A DNA stretch of 28,302 nt, taken from NCBI GenBank assembly GCA_003142915.1, contig PLNZ01000176.1:3426-31727 (forward strand). The letters are read 5' to 3'. Below the pieces are notes generated by a model. It did not search any database and was not told the DNA's origin. It worked only from the letters and a program-made list of their open reading frames with translations. The stretch comes from Ignavibacteriales bacterium. GTDB lineage: Bacteria; Bacteroidota; Ignavibacteria; Ignavibacteriales; Ignavibacteriaceae. Of this stretch, positions 1 through 8,033 are shown in pieces. Made by a program: the position numbers and the translations under genes. Numbering within the stretch: the first letter of the stretch is position 1; each line of letters opens with the position of its first letter.

Positions 1-433
1 TTTGTGAAGTAAGAATAATTCCAGATTTATTATAATCTAATGTAACCTCATATTGTTTTATATACCATATCCTCAATATTTTAGCTTTGCCCAAAGTAAT
101 AAGATTATAAATATCGCTTGAAGACCCTTTTGGTTTATGATCTTTATTAATAGTTTCTTTGCCAAAGAGCTTTACTAAATTACTATAGATGTCTTCAATT
201 TTTAAATCTGGATTTTTGAGAGATAGAAATCCAATTACTTCACTATCAGGATCAATAACAACATTGTCAAAAAGCACCATATCACTTTTCTGGTATAATG
301 TCCTACCATCTATATCTAGATTTGTAAATCCCACTTGTTTACTAAAATTAAATAGTTCAACGTCGTCTATAACTTGAGCAAAAGACATAAATGAGGATAC
401 TATTATAAACGTTGTCAATAGAATTGTCTTCAT
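1..433 (-). CDS. Secreted protein of unknown function, truncated by the window edge
   Basis: An open frame starts at ATG 433-431 and stays open for 144 codons to the left edge, so the C-terminus is outside the window. The first 20 residues (MKTILLTTFIIVSSFMSFAQ) have a Lys followed by a hydrophobic stretch and an A-Q junction, a normal Sec signal peptide with probable cleavage after SFA. The mature part begins VIDDVELFNF and has mixed charged and aromatic residues (KILRIWYIKQYEV near the edge), with no further membrane segment. I do not recognise a family. It is probably periplasmic or exported. The start is supported by the signal peptide; no Shine-Dalgarno is obvious. The gene is isolated, with about 670 bp of gene-free DNA upstream. 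Confidence 0.7.
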   Translation of the reverse strand, partial: MKTILLTTFIIVSSFMSFAQVIDDVELFNFSKQVGFTNLDIDGRTLYQKSDMVLFDNVVIDPDSEVIGFLSLKNPDLKIEDIYSNLVKLFGKETINKDHKPKGSSSDIYNLITLGKAKILRIWYIKQYEVTLDYNKSGIILTSQ

Positions 434-546
434 CTTAAAGTTTCTCTTTTTGTATAATACATTAATATAATTTTCGCAATAATCTGTTATAGTACTAATA
501 TTAAATATTTATCTAACGACTAGCTAACACACGAAAACCTATTAGG

Positions 547-569
547 AATTTTCCCCCTGGCGGAAAATT
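547..569. repeat. Inverted repeat (8-bp stem)
   Basis: AATTTTCC at 547-554 and GGAAAATT at 562-569 form a perfect 8-bp stem around a 7-nt loop. It lies about 115 bp upstream of the leftward secreted-protein gene. No T-run follows directly, so it is not a typical terminator. Confidence 0.45.
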
Positions 570-881
570 GGGAATAAGTATTAGTGAATGTAGCAATTTC
601 AATGATATAATGTCAAGAAAATATTAGCTTTTTTGTACGAACTACATTTGTTCAAAATAACGAATTCGAATATTACTTTAGAATAATATTATATCTGCTC
701 AATGGCAGTTATTGACCGATAGGAAAATAGCTGCACTTCCTAAAAATGTTAAGACATAACTGATAAAGCTAAGTGCTTGCGTAACGACCGATAGGGAGTG
801 AAGCAAATAGTTAGCGATTGTTCGATAGAATGACAATGTCTTTTCCTCTATGTGTGAGGCGTAGTATAAATGCTTAAGCTT

Positions 882-902
882 GTACCGGCTAATAGTCGGT
901 AC
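882..902. repeat. Inverted repeat (9-bp stem, 3-nt loop)
   Basis: gtaccggct (882-890) pairs with agtcggtac (894-902) around the loop aat. Eight pairs are Watson-Crick and one is G-T. The stem is compact and GC-richer than its surroundings. No T-tract follows immediately; a T8 run lies about 50 bp further on. Its function is unknown. Confidence 0.45.
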
Positions 903-1107
903 GAGAAAGGTAAGGGGGTTTTCGAATACATTGAATTTTCTCTTCAATAACCTTTTTTTTAACAAAATCTCAATTTTTAAAAAAAATTTGTTTTATAATT
1001 CCATCTTCTTCTTAATTTCCTGCTGTTTTCCGAAAAGTTATTTATTATATTTAACACAATAAAATAATTTAATTTATAAACTATTTAAAACCATTTTAGA
1101 TCAAAAA

Positions 1108-1588
1108 AATAGTTCAGGCTGGGCAGTTGCTCCGATAATATCGGGGAGGAAAGTCCGAACTTCATAGAACAGGGCGCCGGGTAACACCCGGGATGCCGGG
1201 TTGCCTATAATATATAGGTTAAAAAGGCATACGGATAGTACCACAGAAAATATACCGTCCCGATTTTTTCGGGATAAGGGTGAAAAGGCAGGGTAAAAGC
1301 CTACCGCGGAAATGGTAACATTTCCGGTCCCTATGGGATCCTGATTAATTCAGCTTAAAGCTGTTTAACCGGGACAAGGTAAACCACACCCGAAGCAAGG
1401 TCAAGTATGGGAATCTTTCCGGTTTCAACCGGGACAAAGTTGTTCGCTTTGATTGCCTGCTTTACGGCAGGATGGGTTTCCGGGTAGACCGCTAAAGCCC
1501 GGTAGTAATGCCGGGACAAGATAAATAACTGCCGTCCTGATTTTATCGGGATTACAAAATTCGGCTTATAGGCCTAAACTATTTTTTT
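1108..1588 (+). ncRNA. rnpB: RNase P RNA, bacterial type A
   Basis: This is the catalytic RNA of RNase P, which trims the 5' leader of tRNA precursors. All landmark conserved regions appear in order: GAGGAAAGTCCGAAC (1146-1160), the ACAGAAA box (1243-1249), AAGGGTGAAAAGG (about 1276-1288), the ACACCCGAAGCAAGGTCAAGTA region (about 1386-1407) and TTCGGCTTATAG (1560-1571). The ends pair as helix P1: aatagttcaggc (1108-1119) with gcctaaactatt (1572-1583), followed by a T7 run that probably ends transcription. At roughly 475 nt it is longer than the usual 350-400 nt. The extra length is in hairpins: 1258-1274 (TCCCGA/TCGGGA), 1535-1551, and a region containing CCGGGACAA three times (1369, 1429, 1511). 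The P3 helix is 1130-1146. Identity is firm; the exact ends are within a few bases. Confidence 0.95.
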
Positions 1589-1618
1589 GTTCTTTAAATT
1601 ATCTCCTGAATAATTTTT

Positions 1619-3334
1619 ATGTTGAAAAAGCGCTGGAAAATAAAAGACGTTGAAGATATCTATATAGTAAAATCATTAGCAGATACCTTAAATATATCTG
1701 AAGTTCTTTCCAGTTTGCTTATTCTAAGAAACATAAAAAACTTTAACCAGGCTAAAAACTTTTTCCGACCCTCTCTGGACTCATTAAATGATCCATTTTT
1801 AATGGACGGTATGGAAACCGCTACCTACCGCTTAATCAAAGCATTAACGGAAAATCAACTTATTTGCATATATGGAGATTATGATGTTGACGGAACGTGT
1901 TCAACTGCATTACTTTATCTTTTCTTAAAAGAACTTGGCGCCAATGTTGAATTTTATATTCCTCAGCGTCTTACCGAAGGATACGGCTTATCACAAAGCG
2001 GTATTGATAACGTTAAAAGCAAAGGAACTTCGCTATTAATAACTGTTGATTGCGGAATAACTGCAATTGAAGAAACCCGGTACGCAAATAAACTTGATAT
2101 AGATGTAGTTATTTGCGATCATCATCAGCCGAAAGACGAAATACCATGCGCTCTTGCAGTGCTTGATCCTTTAAAGCCAAACTGCAATTATCCTTTTAAG
2201 TATCTTTCCGGCGCAGGTGTCGCATTCAAACTTGCCCAGGGCGTAGCAGAAAGAATCGGGAAAAGAGATTTACCATTGCAGTATCTTGATTTGGTTGCAA
2301 TGGCGGGTGCTGCAGATATCGTCCCTCTTATTGAAGAGAACAGAGTACTCGTAAAAGAGGGACTGATCATGATAAATACTAATCCACGCCCTGGCGTTGA
2401 GGCTTTGATTGAAAGCAGCAACATGGTTCCCGGCAGTTTAACATCGGGACAAATTGTGTTTACTATAGCTCCAAGGATAAATGCAGTCGGCAGGTTAGGT
2501 GATGCCCAGCGTGCCGTAGAACTTTTAATAACAAAAGATAAAAACCGGGCGATGGAACTTGCTAAAGTACTGGAAACAGAAAATTATCAGAGAAGAAAAA
2601 TTGATGAAGATACTTATGACAGCGCTCTTGATATTGTAGAAAACTCCTTAAATTTAAATGAAGATACAGCAATTATTCTTCACCGGGAAAAATGGCACCC
2701 GGGAGTAATTGGAATTGTAGCTTCCAGGCTTGTTGAAAAATATTACCGTCCTACTATAATGCTAACTACAGTTGATGGTATAGCTAAGGGTTCGGCAAGG
2801 AGCATCTCTAATTTTAATATTTACGAAGCATTAAAAAAATGCGAAGATCTTTTAATACATTTCGGCGGTCATCAGGCTGCAGCAGGGCTGGCCGTAGAAG
2901 TTGAAAAAATAGACGAATTTAGATCAAAGTTTAATCAGATTGTTAAAGAATCAGTGAACGAGAATGATCTTTTACCGGAAATACATATTGACTCTAAGCT
3001 AAAATTTTCGGAAATATCACCTAAGTTTTTAAAAATCATTGAACAATTTGCACCTTTTGGACCCGGCAATATGCGTCCCGTTTTCTTGTCGGAAGATGTT
3101 GAAATTGTGAATACACCAAGGATTGTTGGAATGAATCATTTGCTATTGAGCTTAAAACAAAACAGTTGCGATAAAGTATTCGATTGTATTGGTTTTAACA
3201 TGGCAGATTGCCTGGAAACAATCAAATCCTGTTCATCGTTTGATGTAGTCTATACAATAGATAAATCAGTAAGAGATGGAAGAACTTTTCCACAATTCAA
3301 ATTAAAAGATATAAAAGCAAAAGGAACTAATTAG
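1619..3334 (+). CDS. recJ: Single-stranded-DNA-specific 5'-3' exonuclease RecJ
   Basis: RecJ degrades single-stranded DNA 5' to 3' in recombination and mismatch or base-excision repair, acting in the cytoplasm. The 571-residue length is normal. It has the DHH-superfamily motifs: GDYDVDGT at 86-93 (metal-binding Asp residues), VDCG near 143-146, CDHHQ at 166-170 (the DHH signature) and an ADIVPL motif near 232-237. The DHHA1 domain follows, with HPGVIGIVASRL at 360-371, GSARS at 391-395 and HFGGHQAAAG at 414-423. The C-terminal part (about 450-570) fits the RecJ OB-fold domain. The start at 1619 follows the RNase P RNA by about 30 bp and has no clear Shine-Dalgarno. The next gene, yebC, starts 11 bp after the stop, so the two are probably co-transcribed. 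The call is secure. Confidence 0.96.
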   Translation: MLKKRWKIKDVEDIYIVKSLADTLNISEVLSSLLILRNIKNFNQAKNFFRPSLDSLNDPFLMDGMETATYRLIKALTENQLICIYGDYDVDGTCSTALLYLFLKELGANVEFYIPQRLTEGYGLSQSGIDNVKSKGTSLLITVDCGITAIEETRYANKLDIDVVICDHHQPKDEIPCALAVLDPLKPNCNYPFKYLSGAGVAFKLAQGVAERIGKRDLPLQYLDLVAMAGAADIVPLIEENRVLVKEGLIMINTNPRPGVEALIESSNMVPGSLTSGQIVFTIAPRINAVGRLGDAQRAVELLITKDKNRAMELAKVLETENYQRRKIDEDTYDSALDIVENSLNLNEDTAIILHREKWHPGVIGIVASRLVEKYYRPTIMLTTVDGIAKGSARSISNFNIYEALKKCEDLLIHFGGHQAAAGLAVEVEKIDEFRSKFNQIVKESVNENDLLPEIHIDSKLKFSEISPKFLKIIEQFAPFGPGNMRPVFLSEDVEIVNTPRIVGMNHLLLSLKQNSCDKVFDCIGFNMADCLETIKSCSSFDVVYTIDKSVRDGRTFPQFKLKDIKAKGTN

Positions 3335-3345
3335 GAGAGATATTA

Positions 3346-4074
3346 ATGTCAGGACACTCAAAATGGGCAACCACCAAAAGAAAGAAAGCCGTAATTGATG
3401 CAAAGCGCGGAAAAGCTTTCACAAAGATAATCAAGGAAATAACAATTGCCGCCAGAGAAGGGGGCGGAGATCCTATCGGTAATCCCCGTTTAAGGCTTGC
3501 AGTGGACAACGCCAAAGCTGTAAATATGCCTGCCGATAATATCGAACGTGCAATAAAAAAGGCTACCGGTGAATTAGAAGGTGTTACATTTCATGAACTA
3601 ATGTATGAAGGCTACGGGCCTGCAGGCGTTGCAATATTAGTTGAAGTGGCAACGGATAATAAAAACAGAACCGTTGCCGAAGTAAGACACCTCTTTAGTA
3701 AAGGCGGAGGAGGTATGGGAGAAACCGGCTCGGTTGCATGGATGTTTAATAAAAAGGGAGTTATAACTCTCCCCAGACAGGACAAAAGCGAAGATGATAT
3801 GATGGAAATAATTCTTGATGCCGGCGCCGAAGATTTACAAACAGAAGAAGAATTTTATATTGTAATATCTTTGGTTGAAGCGTTTGAAACTGTAAGAAAA
3901 ACATTAATCGACAAAAAGCTTACTATTGAAAATGCCTCCCTGCAATGGATAGCAAAAAATTTCATTAATGTTACCGGTGAAGATGCCGAGAAAGTTGCAA
4001 AGCTTCTTGAATCGCTTGAAGACAGTGATGACGTTCAGAACGTATATTCAAATGCAGATCTCGATATAGCTTAA
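3346..4074 (+). CDS. yebC: YebC/PmpR family protein
   Basis: This is a member of the widely conserved YebC/PmpR (TACO1-like) family. Members have been described as DNA-binding transcriptional regulators and, in some cases, as factors that help ribosomes through difficult sequences. The signature N-terminus MSGHSKWATTKRKK is present, followed by DAKRGKAFTKI and AREGGGDP (about residues 19-43) and GPAGVAILVE. It is 242 residues, the usual length for three-domain members. A good Shine-Dalgarno (aggaga) lies upstream of the ATG at 3346. It sits directly downstream of recJ and 136 bp upstream of ruvC; yebC next to ruvC is a common bacterial arrangement. Family identity is firm; which function applies here cannot be told from sequence. 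Confidence 0.96.
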   Translation: MSGHSKWATTKRKKAVIDAKRGKAFTKIIKEITIAAREGGGDPIGNPRLRLAVDNAKAVNMPADNIERAIKKATGELEGVTFHELMYEGYGPAGVAILVEVATDNKNRTVAEVRHLFSKGGGGMGETGSVAWMFNKKGVITLPRQDKSEDDMMEIILDAGAEDLQTEEEFYIVISLVEAFETVRKTLIDKKLTIENASLQWIAKNFINVTGEDAEKVAKLLESLEDSDDVQNVYSNADLDIA

Positions 4075-4157
4075 TTAAACACTTTAGTTTGCTTTAAACC
4101 TTGCACATTTTATCTATTCTTCCGTAACATGGTTTTACATAACGAAAAATATTTTTT

Positions 4158-4187
4158 AATTGCCCCGACTTAAAAGTCGGAGCAATT
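4158..4187. repeat. Palindrome between yebC and ruvC
   Basis: The arms aattgccccgactt and aagtcggagcaatt pair over 13 positions with one C/A mismatch and a 2-nt turn. The repeat lies 23 bp before the ruvC start. No T-run follows on the plus strand, so it is a weak terminator at best. It could attenuate or process the yebC-ruvC transcript, or be a dispersed palindromic repeat. Confidence 0.55.
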
Positions 4188-4210
4188 TACAACAGCCAGC
4201 ATAGGATTAA

Positions 4211-4747
4211 ATGATTATAATCGGAGTAGACCCAGGAACCATTTTTACCGGTTTCGGGATAATTAATTATGATAAAAATTCCTTTGACCGGATAAAAAAT
4301 GGTTTAATTAAGCTCCCTTCCACAAAAACTATAGCACAAAAACTCGAATTGATTTATGATGGATTGTATAATATAATTAAAACTTACAAGCCTGATGAGT
4401 TTGCTATTGAAACAGCATTCTATGGAAAAAACGTTCAATCTGCAATGAAGATTGGTTATGCAAGGGGAGTTTCGATACTTGCCGCCATACATAACAACGT
4501 ACCTATAAGCGAATACTCACCGAGAGAAATAAAAAAATCCATTGTCGGGAACGGCGCCGCATCCAAAGAGCAGGTAAATTATATGATCAGAACAATACTG
4601 GATATTAAAAACGATAAAATGCGGTTAGACGAAAGCGATGCTCTTGCCATAGCTCTTTGTCATGCATTCCGGATGAAGACCCCTTCCCAAAAGAGTAAGG
4701 ATTGGAAATCTTTTGTTGAAGCATTTCCGGAAAGAGTTATAAAATAA
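4211..4747 (+). CDS. ruvC: Holliday junction resolvase RuvC
   Basis: RuvC is the endonuclease that cuts Holliday junctions symmetrically together with the RuvAB branch-migration complex. The 178-residue protein has the RNase H-like catalytic set: D7 in GVDPGT (5-10), E67 in AIET, and D140 and D143 in the LDESDALAIALCH block. AKKS-like DNA-binding residues are also present (REIKKSIVGNG, 105-115). A Shine-Dalgarno-like tagga precedes the ATG. The length is slightly above the E. coli protein (173). Its usual partner ruvA is present, but about 20.7 kb downstream on the same strand; ruvB is not in this window. Identity is secure. Confidence 0.96.
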   Translation: MIIIGVDPGTIFTGFGIINYDKNSFDRIKNGLIKLPSTKTIAQKLELIYDGLYNIIKTYKPDEFAIETAFYGKNVQSAMKIGYARGVSILAAIHNNVPISEYSPREIKKSIVGNGAASKEQVNYMIRTILDIKNDKMRLDESDALAIALCHAFRMKTPSQKSKDWKSFVEAFPERVIK

Positions 4748-4829
4748 CATTTTTCCCTGAATCTGGTAATTAGAATATTTGAAATACAATAGATTGCCTA
4801 CACATTTTAATCCCTAATCCTGCCGAAAA

Positions 4830-5165
4830 TTACGTAATATGAATATGTAATTTGTCAAGCATAGTAGCAGAATCTCTTATAATAGGCTCAAGACGCATGC
4901 TTCCGATTGTTCGGAGTGAAGTGCTAAAATGTTTTTCCGAATAAGTGACCATATCCTTGACACTCATCATGCTTTTTGCAACGTGAAATGCCATATTTCT
5001 GAGTGTACTGTCATGTACGAGGCAGGCAAAAGCCATACAGATAATAGTCTGAGATAAGTCAGGGAAATACTTTATTGGAGAGAGATTCAGAATATAATCA
5101 GCCGTTAAAAAATATTTTCCAATCTGCCTTCTCACGTAGGAAAACGCAGATGTAAATTTAAACAA
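4830..5165 (-). CDS. Unrecognised open frame, possibly a decayed gene fragment
   Basis: An open frame of about 111 codons starts at TTG 5165-5163, overlapping the stop of the degraded dehydrogenase by 8 bp, and ends at 4830. The product would start MFKFTSAFSYVRRQ and has a hydrophobic patch (TIICMAFACLV, about residues 40-50) and an otherwise mixed helix-like composition. I do not recognise a family. The non-ATG start, the poor ribosome binding site and the neighbouring pseudogene make an intact gene doubtful. It may be the remnant of a further gene of the inositol-lipid operon, or a chance open frame. Confidence 0.25.
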   Translation of the reverse strand: MFKFTSAFSYVRRQIGKYFLTADYILNLSPIKYFPDLSQTIICMAFACLVHDSTLRNMAFHVAKSMMSVKDMVTYSEKHFSTSLRTIGSMRLEPIIRDSATMLDKLHIHIT

Positions 5166-5844
5166 TCCATCCTATAGGATTAATAATTTTTTTTACTTCG
5201 TCAATTATTTTTTCCTCTAATGTAGAGAGTTCCCTCATATTAATGTCATTAAAGTTTTCATCTTTCATGTACTTAGAATAGTCATCATTGCAAAAAAATG
5301 AAATGATTTTTATCGCTTTATTTTTAAATGAATCACTCAGCATTTGTATGAAGCCTTTCATTCCGAATAAGAATGTTACAGCCGCATGAGAATCTTTGAG
5401 CACAGTTTTATTTTTTGAAGAGAAAATGTTAATAATCAGCCCATGCTTCTGCGACCCTATCATAAGAAGCAGTTCATATTTAATATGTAAAAAGACGTCT
5501 GCCAAATTGGTAGTTATTATTCTATTCCAATAATCAAGTGAACAATCGACGATGTTGGTGTGAGCACTTGGAACAGAAAAATTATTAATGAAACAGTCAA
5601 AGCTGCCGAATGAAGAAAATGCTTTGTAGACAGCATCCTCTACAAAGTATGCATCTTTGCTGTCTACACGCATTAATTATAGTTCTTTAGCTTTACCGGC
5701 AATTTTCTTCCCAATATTTTCCAAAGCTTCCTGACTTGGATCAGTCAGGAATAACTTTGTACTTGAGTCTGCAAAAGAATTAGCAAGTTTCTATCCGATT
5801 TCAGACGATAACCCGCAAATAAAAATAGATCTATTATTTCCCAT
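5158..5844 (-). pseudogene. Short-chain dehydrogenase/reductase with two in-frame nonsense codons
   Basis: Reading from ATG 5844-5842, which has a good Shine-Dalgarno (ggaggc), gives a 228-codon SDR-like frame. It is interrupted by TAG at codon 18 (5791-5793) and TAA at codon 56 (5677-5679), with no frameshift. The first segment, MGNNRSIFICGLSSEIG, is the Rossmann nucleotide-binding motif (compare TGxxxGIG). The part after the second stop has DCFINNFSVPSAH (the NNAG-like position), LDYWNRIITTNL and IINIFSS (catalytic Ser region). Where SDRs have YxxxK, this protein reads LFGMK, so the catalytic Tyr is also lost. It lies 22 bp downstream of inositol-phosphate synthase in the same direction, so it was probably the next gene of that operon. 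A product restarting at the ATG 5673 would lack the cofactor-binding strand. Confidence 0.75.
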
Positions 5845-5866
5845 TTGGTAGACGCCTCCAAAACAT

Positions 5867-7213
5867 TTAAGCTATCATATGATCTAAATCTCTGGCAACT
5901 ATTTGATCTTCATTTTCAAGATGGGAAATGGGTATCTCACCTTTCATAACTCTTAAGGTATTTTTCAATTTCATGAGTTGAATAAATAAATCATGTTCGG
6001 GTACCACGTCTGCAGTATGCATAGGACTCTTAAAATAAAATGAGAGCCAATCCTGTGTGCCATTAAAGCCTGCCCTGTATGCCAAATCCATAAATAGAAT
6101 AAGATCCAGCACAATAGGTGCGGCAAGTATCGAATCTCTGCACAAGAAATTTATTTTAAGCTGCATAGGGTAGCCCATCCATCCGAAGATATCAATATTA
6201 TCCCAACCTTCTTTATTGTCTCCGCGCGGCGGGTAATAATTAATTCTTACCTGATGATAATAATGTGCATAAAGTCCGGGGTATAAGTCAGGTTGAAGTA
6301 TAAAATCAAGCACTGAAAGCTTACTTACTTCTTTAGTTTTGAATGATTCCGGGTCATCGAGCACTTTACCGTCCCTGTTTCCAAGTATGTTTGTAGAGAA
6401 CCACCCGTTCAGTCCTAACATCCTCGCTTTCAGCATAGGGGCTATTACCGTTTTTATTAATGTCTGCCCGGTTTTGAAATCTTTACCCGCAACAGGCACT
6501 CCCTGCTTTTCAGAAAATTCTATTAAAGCAGGTATATCGGTAGTAAGATTTGGTGCGCCATTAATAAATGGAATGCCTTCTGTTATTGCAGCATAAGCAT
6601 ATAACATACTCGGTGCAATATCAATATTATTTTCTTTCATTCCCTTTTCGAAGTTCTGTAAAGATTGATGAACTTCACTTTGACTTATATATATCTCCGT
6701 ACTTGCACACCAAACTACAACAACTCTGCCAAGGTGATTTTGTGATTTGAAATCGCGTATATCCTGACGAATTTGATTCATCAGTTCATATTTGTTTTTG
6801 CCGTCTTTAATAAATGTTCCTTTAAGTCTCTTCACATAATAGCTGTCAAAAACACCTCTCATAGATTCTATTGATTCCAATTCTTTTGCTACTGAATCAA
6901 GATCTTTATCCTGTAATACCTGGGCTTCTTTTGCTGCGTCATAACAATTTCCCATACGTATATCCCAGCCGCCTATAACAAGGTCTTTAGGAGCGGTTAA
7001 AGAGATAAAATCTTTAATAAATGGAAAATTGTTTTTATTTCTCTCCCCGATTCTTATCGTTGCAAGTTGTGTTAATGAACCTACTGCTTTTCCGTAACCA
7101 TGAACAATATTTAATACACCTGCTACAAATGTAGTTGAGACCGCCCCGTTAAGACCGACAATCAGAACACCCAATTTACCTTCAGCCGGTGCTATTTCAT
7201 GTATATTTTCCAT
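5867..7213 (-). CDS. ino1: myo-Inositol-1-phosphate synthase
   Basis: This NAD-dependent enzyme converts glucose 6-phosphate to inositol 1-phosphate (L-myo-inositol 1-phosphate), the committed step to inositol, in the cytoplasm. At 448 residues it is close to the size of other inositol-phosphate synthases. Family motifs are clear: the Rossmann GLNGAVSTT at 20-28, GGWDIR at 81-86, NGAPNLTTDIPAL at 218-230, AGKDFKTGQT at 242-251, LNGWFSTNILGNRDG at 268-282 and DSILAAPIVLDL at 360-371. A strong Shine-Dalgarno (tagga) precedes the ATG at 7213. It is the last intact gene of the long minus-strand cluster, 79 bp after the HAD phosphatase. In that setting its product most likely feeds an inositol phospholipid. 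Identity is firm; the lipid role is inferred. Confidence 0.95.
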   Translation of the reverse strand: MENIHEIAPAEGKLGVLIVGLNGAVSTTFVAGVLNIVHGYGKAVGSLTQLATIRIGERNKNNFPFIKDFISLTAPKDLVIGGWDIRMGNCYDAAKEAQVLQDKDLDSVAKELESIESMRGVFDSYYVKRLKGTFIKDGKNKYELMNQIRQDIRDFKSQNHLGRVVVVWCASTEIYISQSEVHQSLQNFEKGMKENNIDIAPSMLYAYAAITEGIPFINGAPNLTTDIPALIEFSEKQGVPVAGKDFKTGQTLIKTVIAPMLKARMLGLNGWFSTNILGNRDGKVLDDPESFKTKEVSKLSVLDFILQPDLYPGLYAHYYHQVRINYYPPRGDNKEGWDNIDIFGWMGYPMQLKINFLCRDSILAAPIVLDLILFMDLAYRAGFNGTQDWLSFYFKSPMHTADVVPEHDLFIQLMKLKNTLRVMKGEIPISHLENEDQIVARDLDHMIA

Positions 7214-7292
7214 AATATCTCCTATAAAAATTTATAAAATTGGAAATTGATTAACTTCTTTTTAATGTTATTTTTTTATTATCATTTATTGT

Positions 7293-8033
7293 TTACCTTA
7301 ATTTATTGCCCGTTGATTTTATTATATCTGCAAGGTTGTTAATTGAATTAATTATAATATCTGCAAGGTTGTTAATTGAATTAATTATAATATCTGCATC
7401 TTTTGTTTCCGCGGGTTTATTCCAGCTTTTTCCATTCAGCCAGATTGTTTTACACCCTAATTTTTTAGCTGGTATAATATCACGGTCATAAGAGTCGCCA
7501 ACTACAAAAGCATCTTCAGGGGTTGTGTTAAGCCAGTACAAAGCCAATTGGAAAATGTTAGGATCGGGTTTACTTACATTAACAATTTTGGAATCTATTA
7601 TTGTATCAAAATATTTATCAATGGAAAGGCTCTTTAACACGGAATCCAGGTTTCCATAATAATTGGAAACTATTCCCAGCTTATAATTACCCTTTAACTG
7701 CCGGAGAATATTATCCGCAGCTTTCATTGTTTCAATTACATCCAAATAGCAAGAATTTTTAATCGCATCTGCCGGGTGAAGATATTCATCCAGTCTTTTG
7801 TATTTATGTAAATATTCAAGCTGAAGATTGACCTGATTGGAAAGAGTTGTTATCATATCATCCTCTTTTTTCACCAGTTCATTCATTCTCTTTTCGGCTG
7901 CCAAATAAGCTTCTTCATAATCTTTTTTAGTAACGGGGATATGAAATTTCTGATAAATCTCCCAAAATTTTTCACTCCAATGAACTCCGTTAGTATCTAA
8001 AGTTCCACCGAAATCAAATAGTACTGTTTCCAT
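7293..8033 (-). CDS. HAD-superfamily phosphatase-like hydrolase
   Basis: This is a HAD-family hydrolase of 246 residues, likely acting on a small phosphorylated metabolite. Motif I is DFGGT at 7-11 (nucleophile D7; the usual second Asp at +2 is Gly, a variant seen in part of this superfamily). Motif II is S123 in GIVSNYYG, motif III is K155 in VSKPDP, and motif IV is GDSYDRD at 179-185. I chose ATG 8033 rather than an upstream ATG at 8087 because caaggagt lies 9 nt before it and the DFGG motif then sits at the expected position. It overlaps the upstream flippase-like gene by 20 bp. The C-terminus carries an in-frame 33-bp tandem duplication. In context a lipid- or inositol-phosphate phosphatase is a reasonable guess. 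Confidence 0.88.
   Translation of the reverse strand: METVLFDFGGTLDTNGVHWSEKFWEIYQKFHIPVTKKDYEEAYLAAEKRMNELVKKEDDMITTLSNQVNLQLEYLHKYKRLDEYLHPADAIKNSCYLDVIETMKAADNILRQLKGNYKLGIVSNYYGNLDSVLKSLSIDKYFDTIIDSKIVNVSKPDPNIFQLALYWLNTTPEDAFVVGDSYDRDIIPAKKLGCKTIWLNGKSWNKPAETKDADIIINSINNLADIIINSINNLADIIKSTGNKLR
7324..7398. repeat. 33-bp tandem repeat, about 2.3 copies
   Basis: The unit beginning ctgcaaggttgttaattg recurs exactly with period 33 from 7324 to 7398. It lies inside the 3' end of the HAD gene and duplicates eleven residues (NNLADIIINSI) in frame near the C-terminus. Confidence 0.9.

Larger units (their letters stand above)
434..1107. other. Gene-poor intergenic stretch with small hairpins
   Basis: I find no convincing gene between the secreted protein and the RNase P RNA. 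Short open frames exist on both strands (minus 699-965, plus 880-1062), but they have low-complexity composition, no ribosome binding site and no recognisable motif. The stretch contains two clear hairpins (547-569 and 882-902) and a 10-bp direct repeat gaccgatagg at 714-723 and 786-795. It must also hold the promoter of the leftward secreted protein and that of the RNase P RNA; I could not assign either with confidence. Confidence 0.5.

Noticed and set aside
500..820. attC-like recombination sites (taac/gtta words near 514-526 and 781-815)
   Set aside because: The flanking words do not fit the RYYYAAC and GTTRRRY core pair, and no integron integrase or cassette is visible.
699..965. Open frame of 88 codons on the minus strand in the spacer before rnpB
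   Set aside because: It starts within the 882-902 hairpin region's neighbourhood, has no ribosome binding site and no recognisable motif, and the spacer contains repeats; coding is not supported.
880..1062. Open frame of 60 codons on the plus strand
   Set aside because: The composition is dominated by Phe, Asn and Lys from AT-rich runs, and no Shine-Dalgarno or motif is present.
4158..4187. Palindrome before ruvC as an intrinsic terminator
   Set aside because: The stem is good but no T-run follows on the plus strand, and on the minus strand an A-rich tract follows instead.
5158..5844. Stop-codon recoding as an explanation for the interrupted SDR
   Set aside because: TAG and TAA both occur, TAA ends normal genes here, and the catalytic Tyr is lost as well; decay is simpler.
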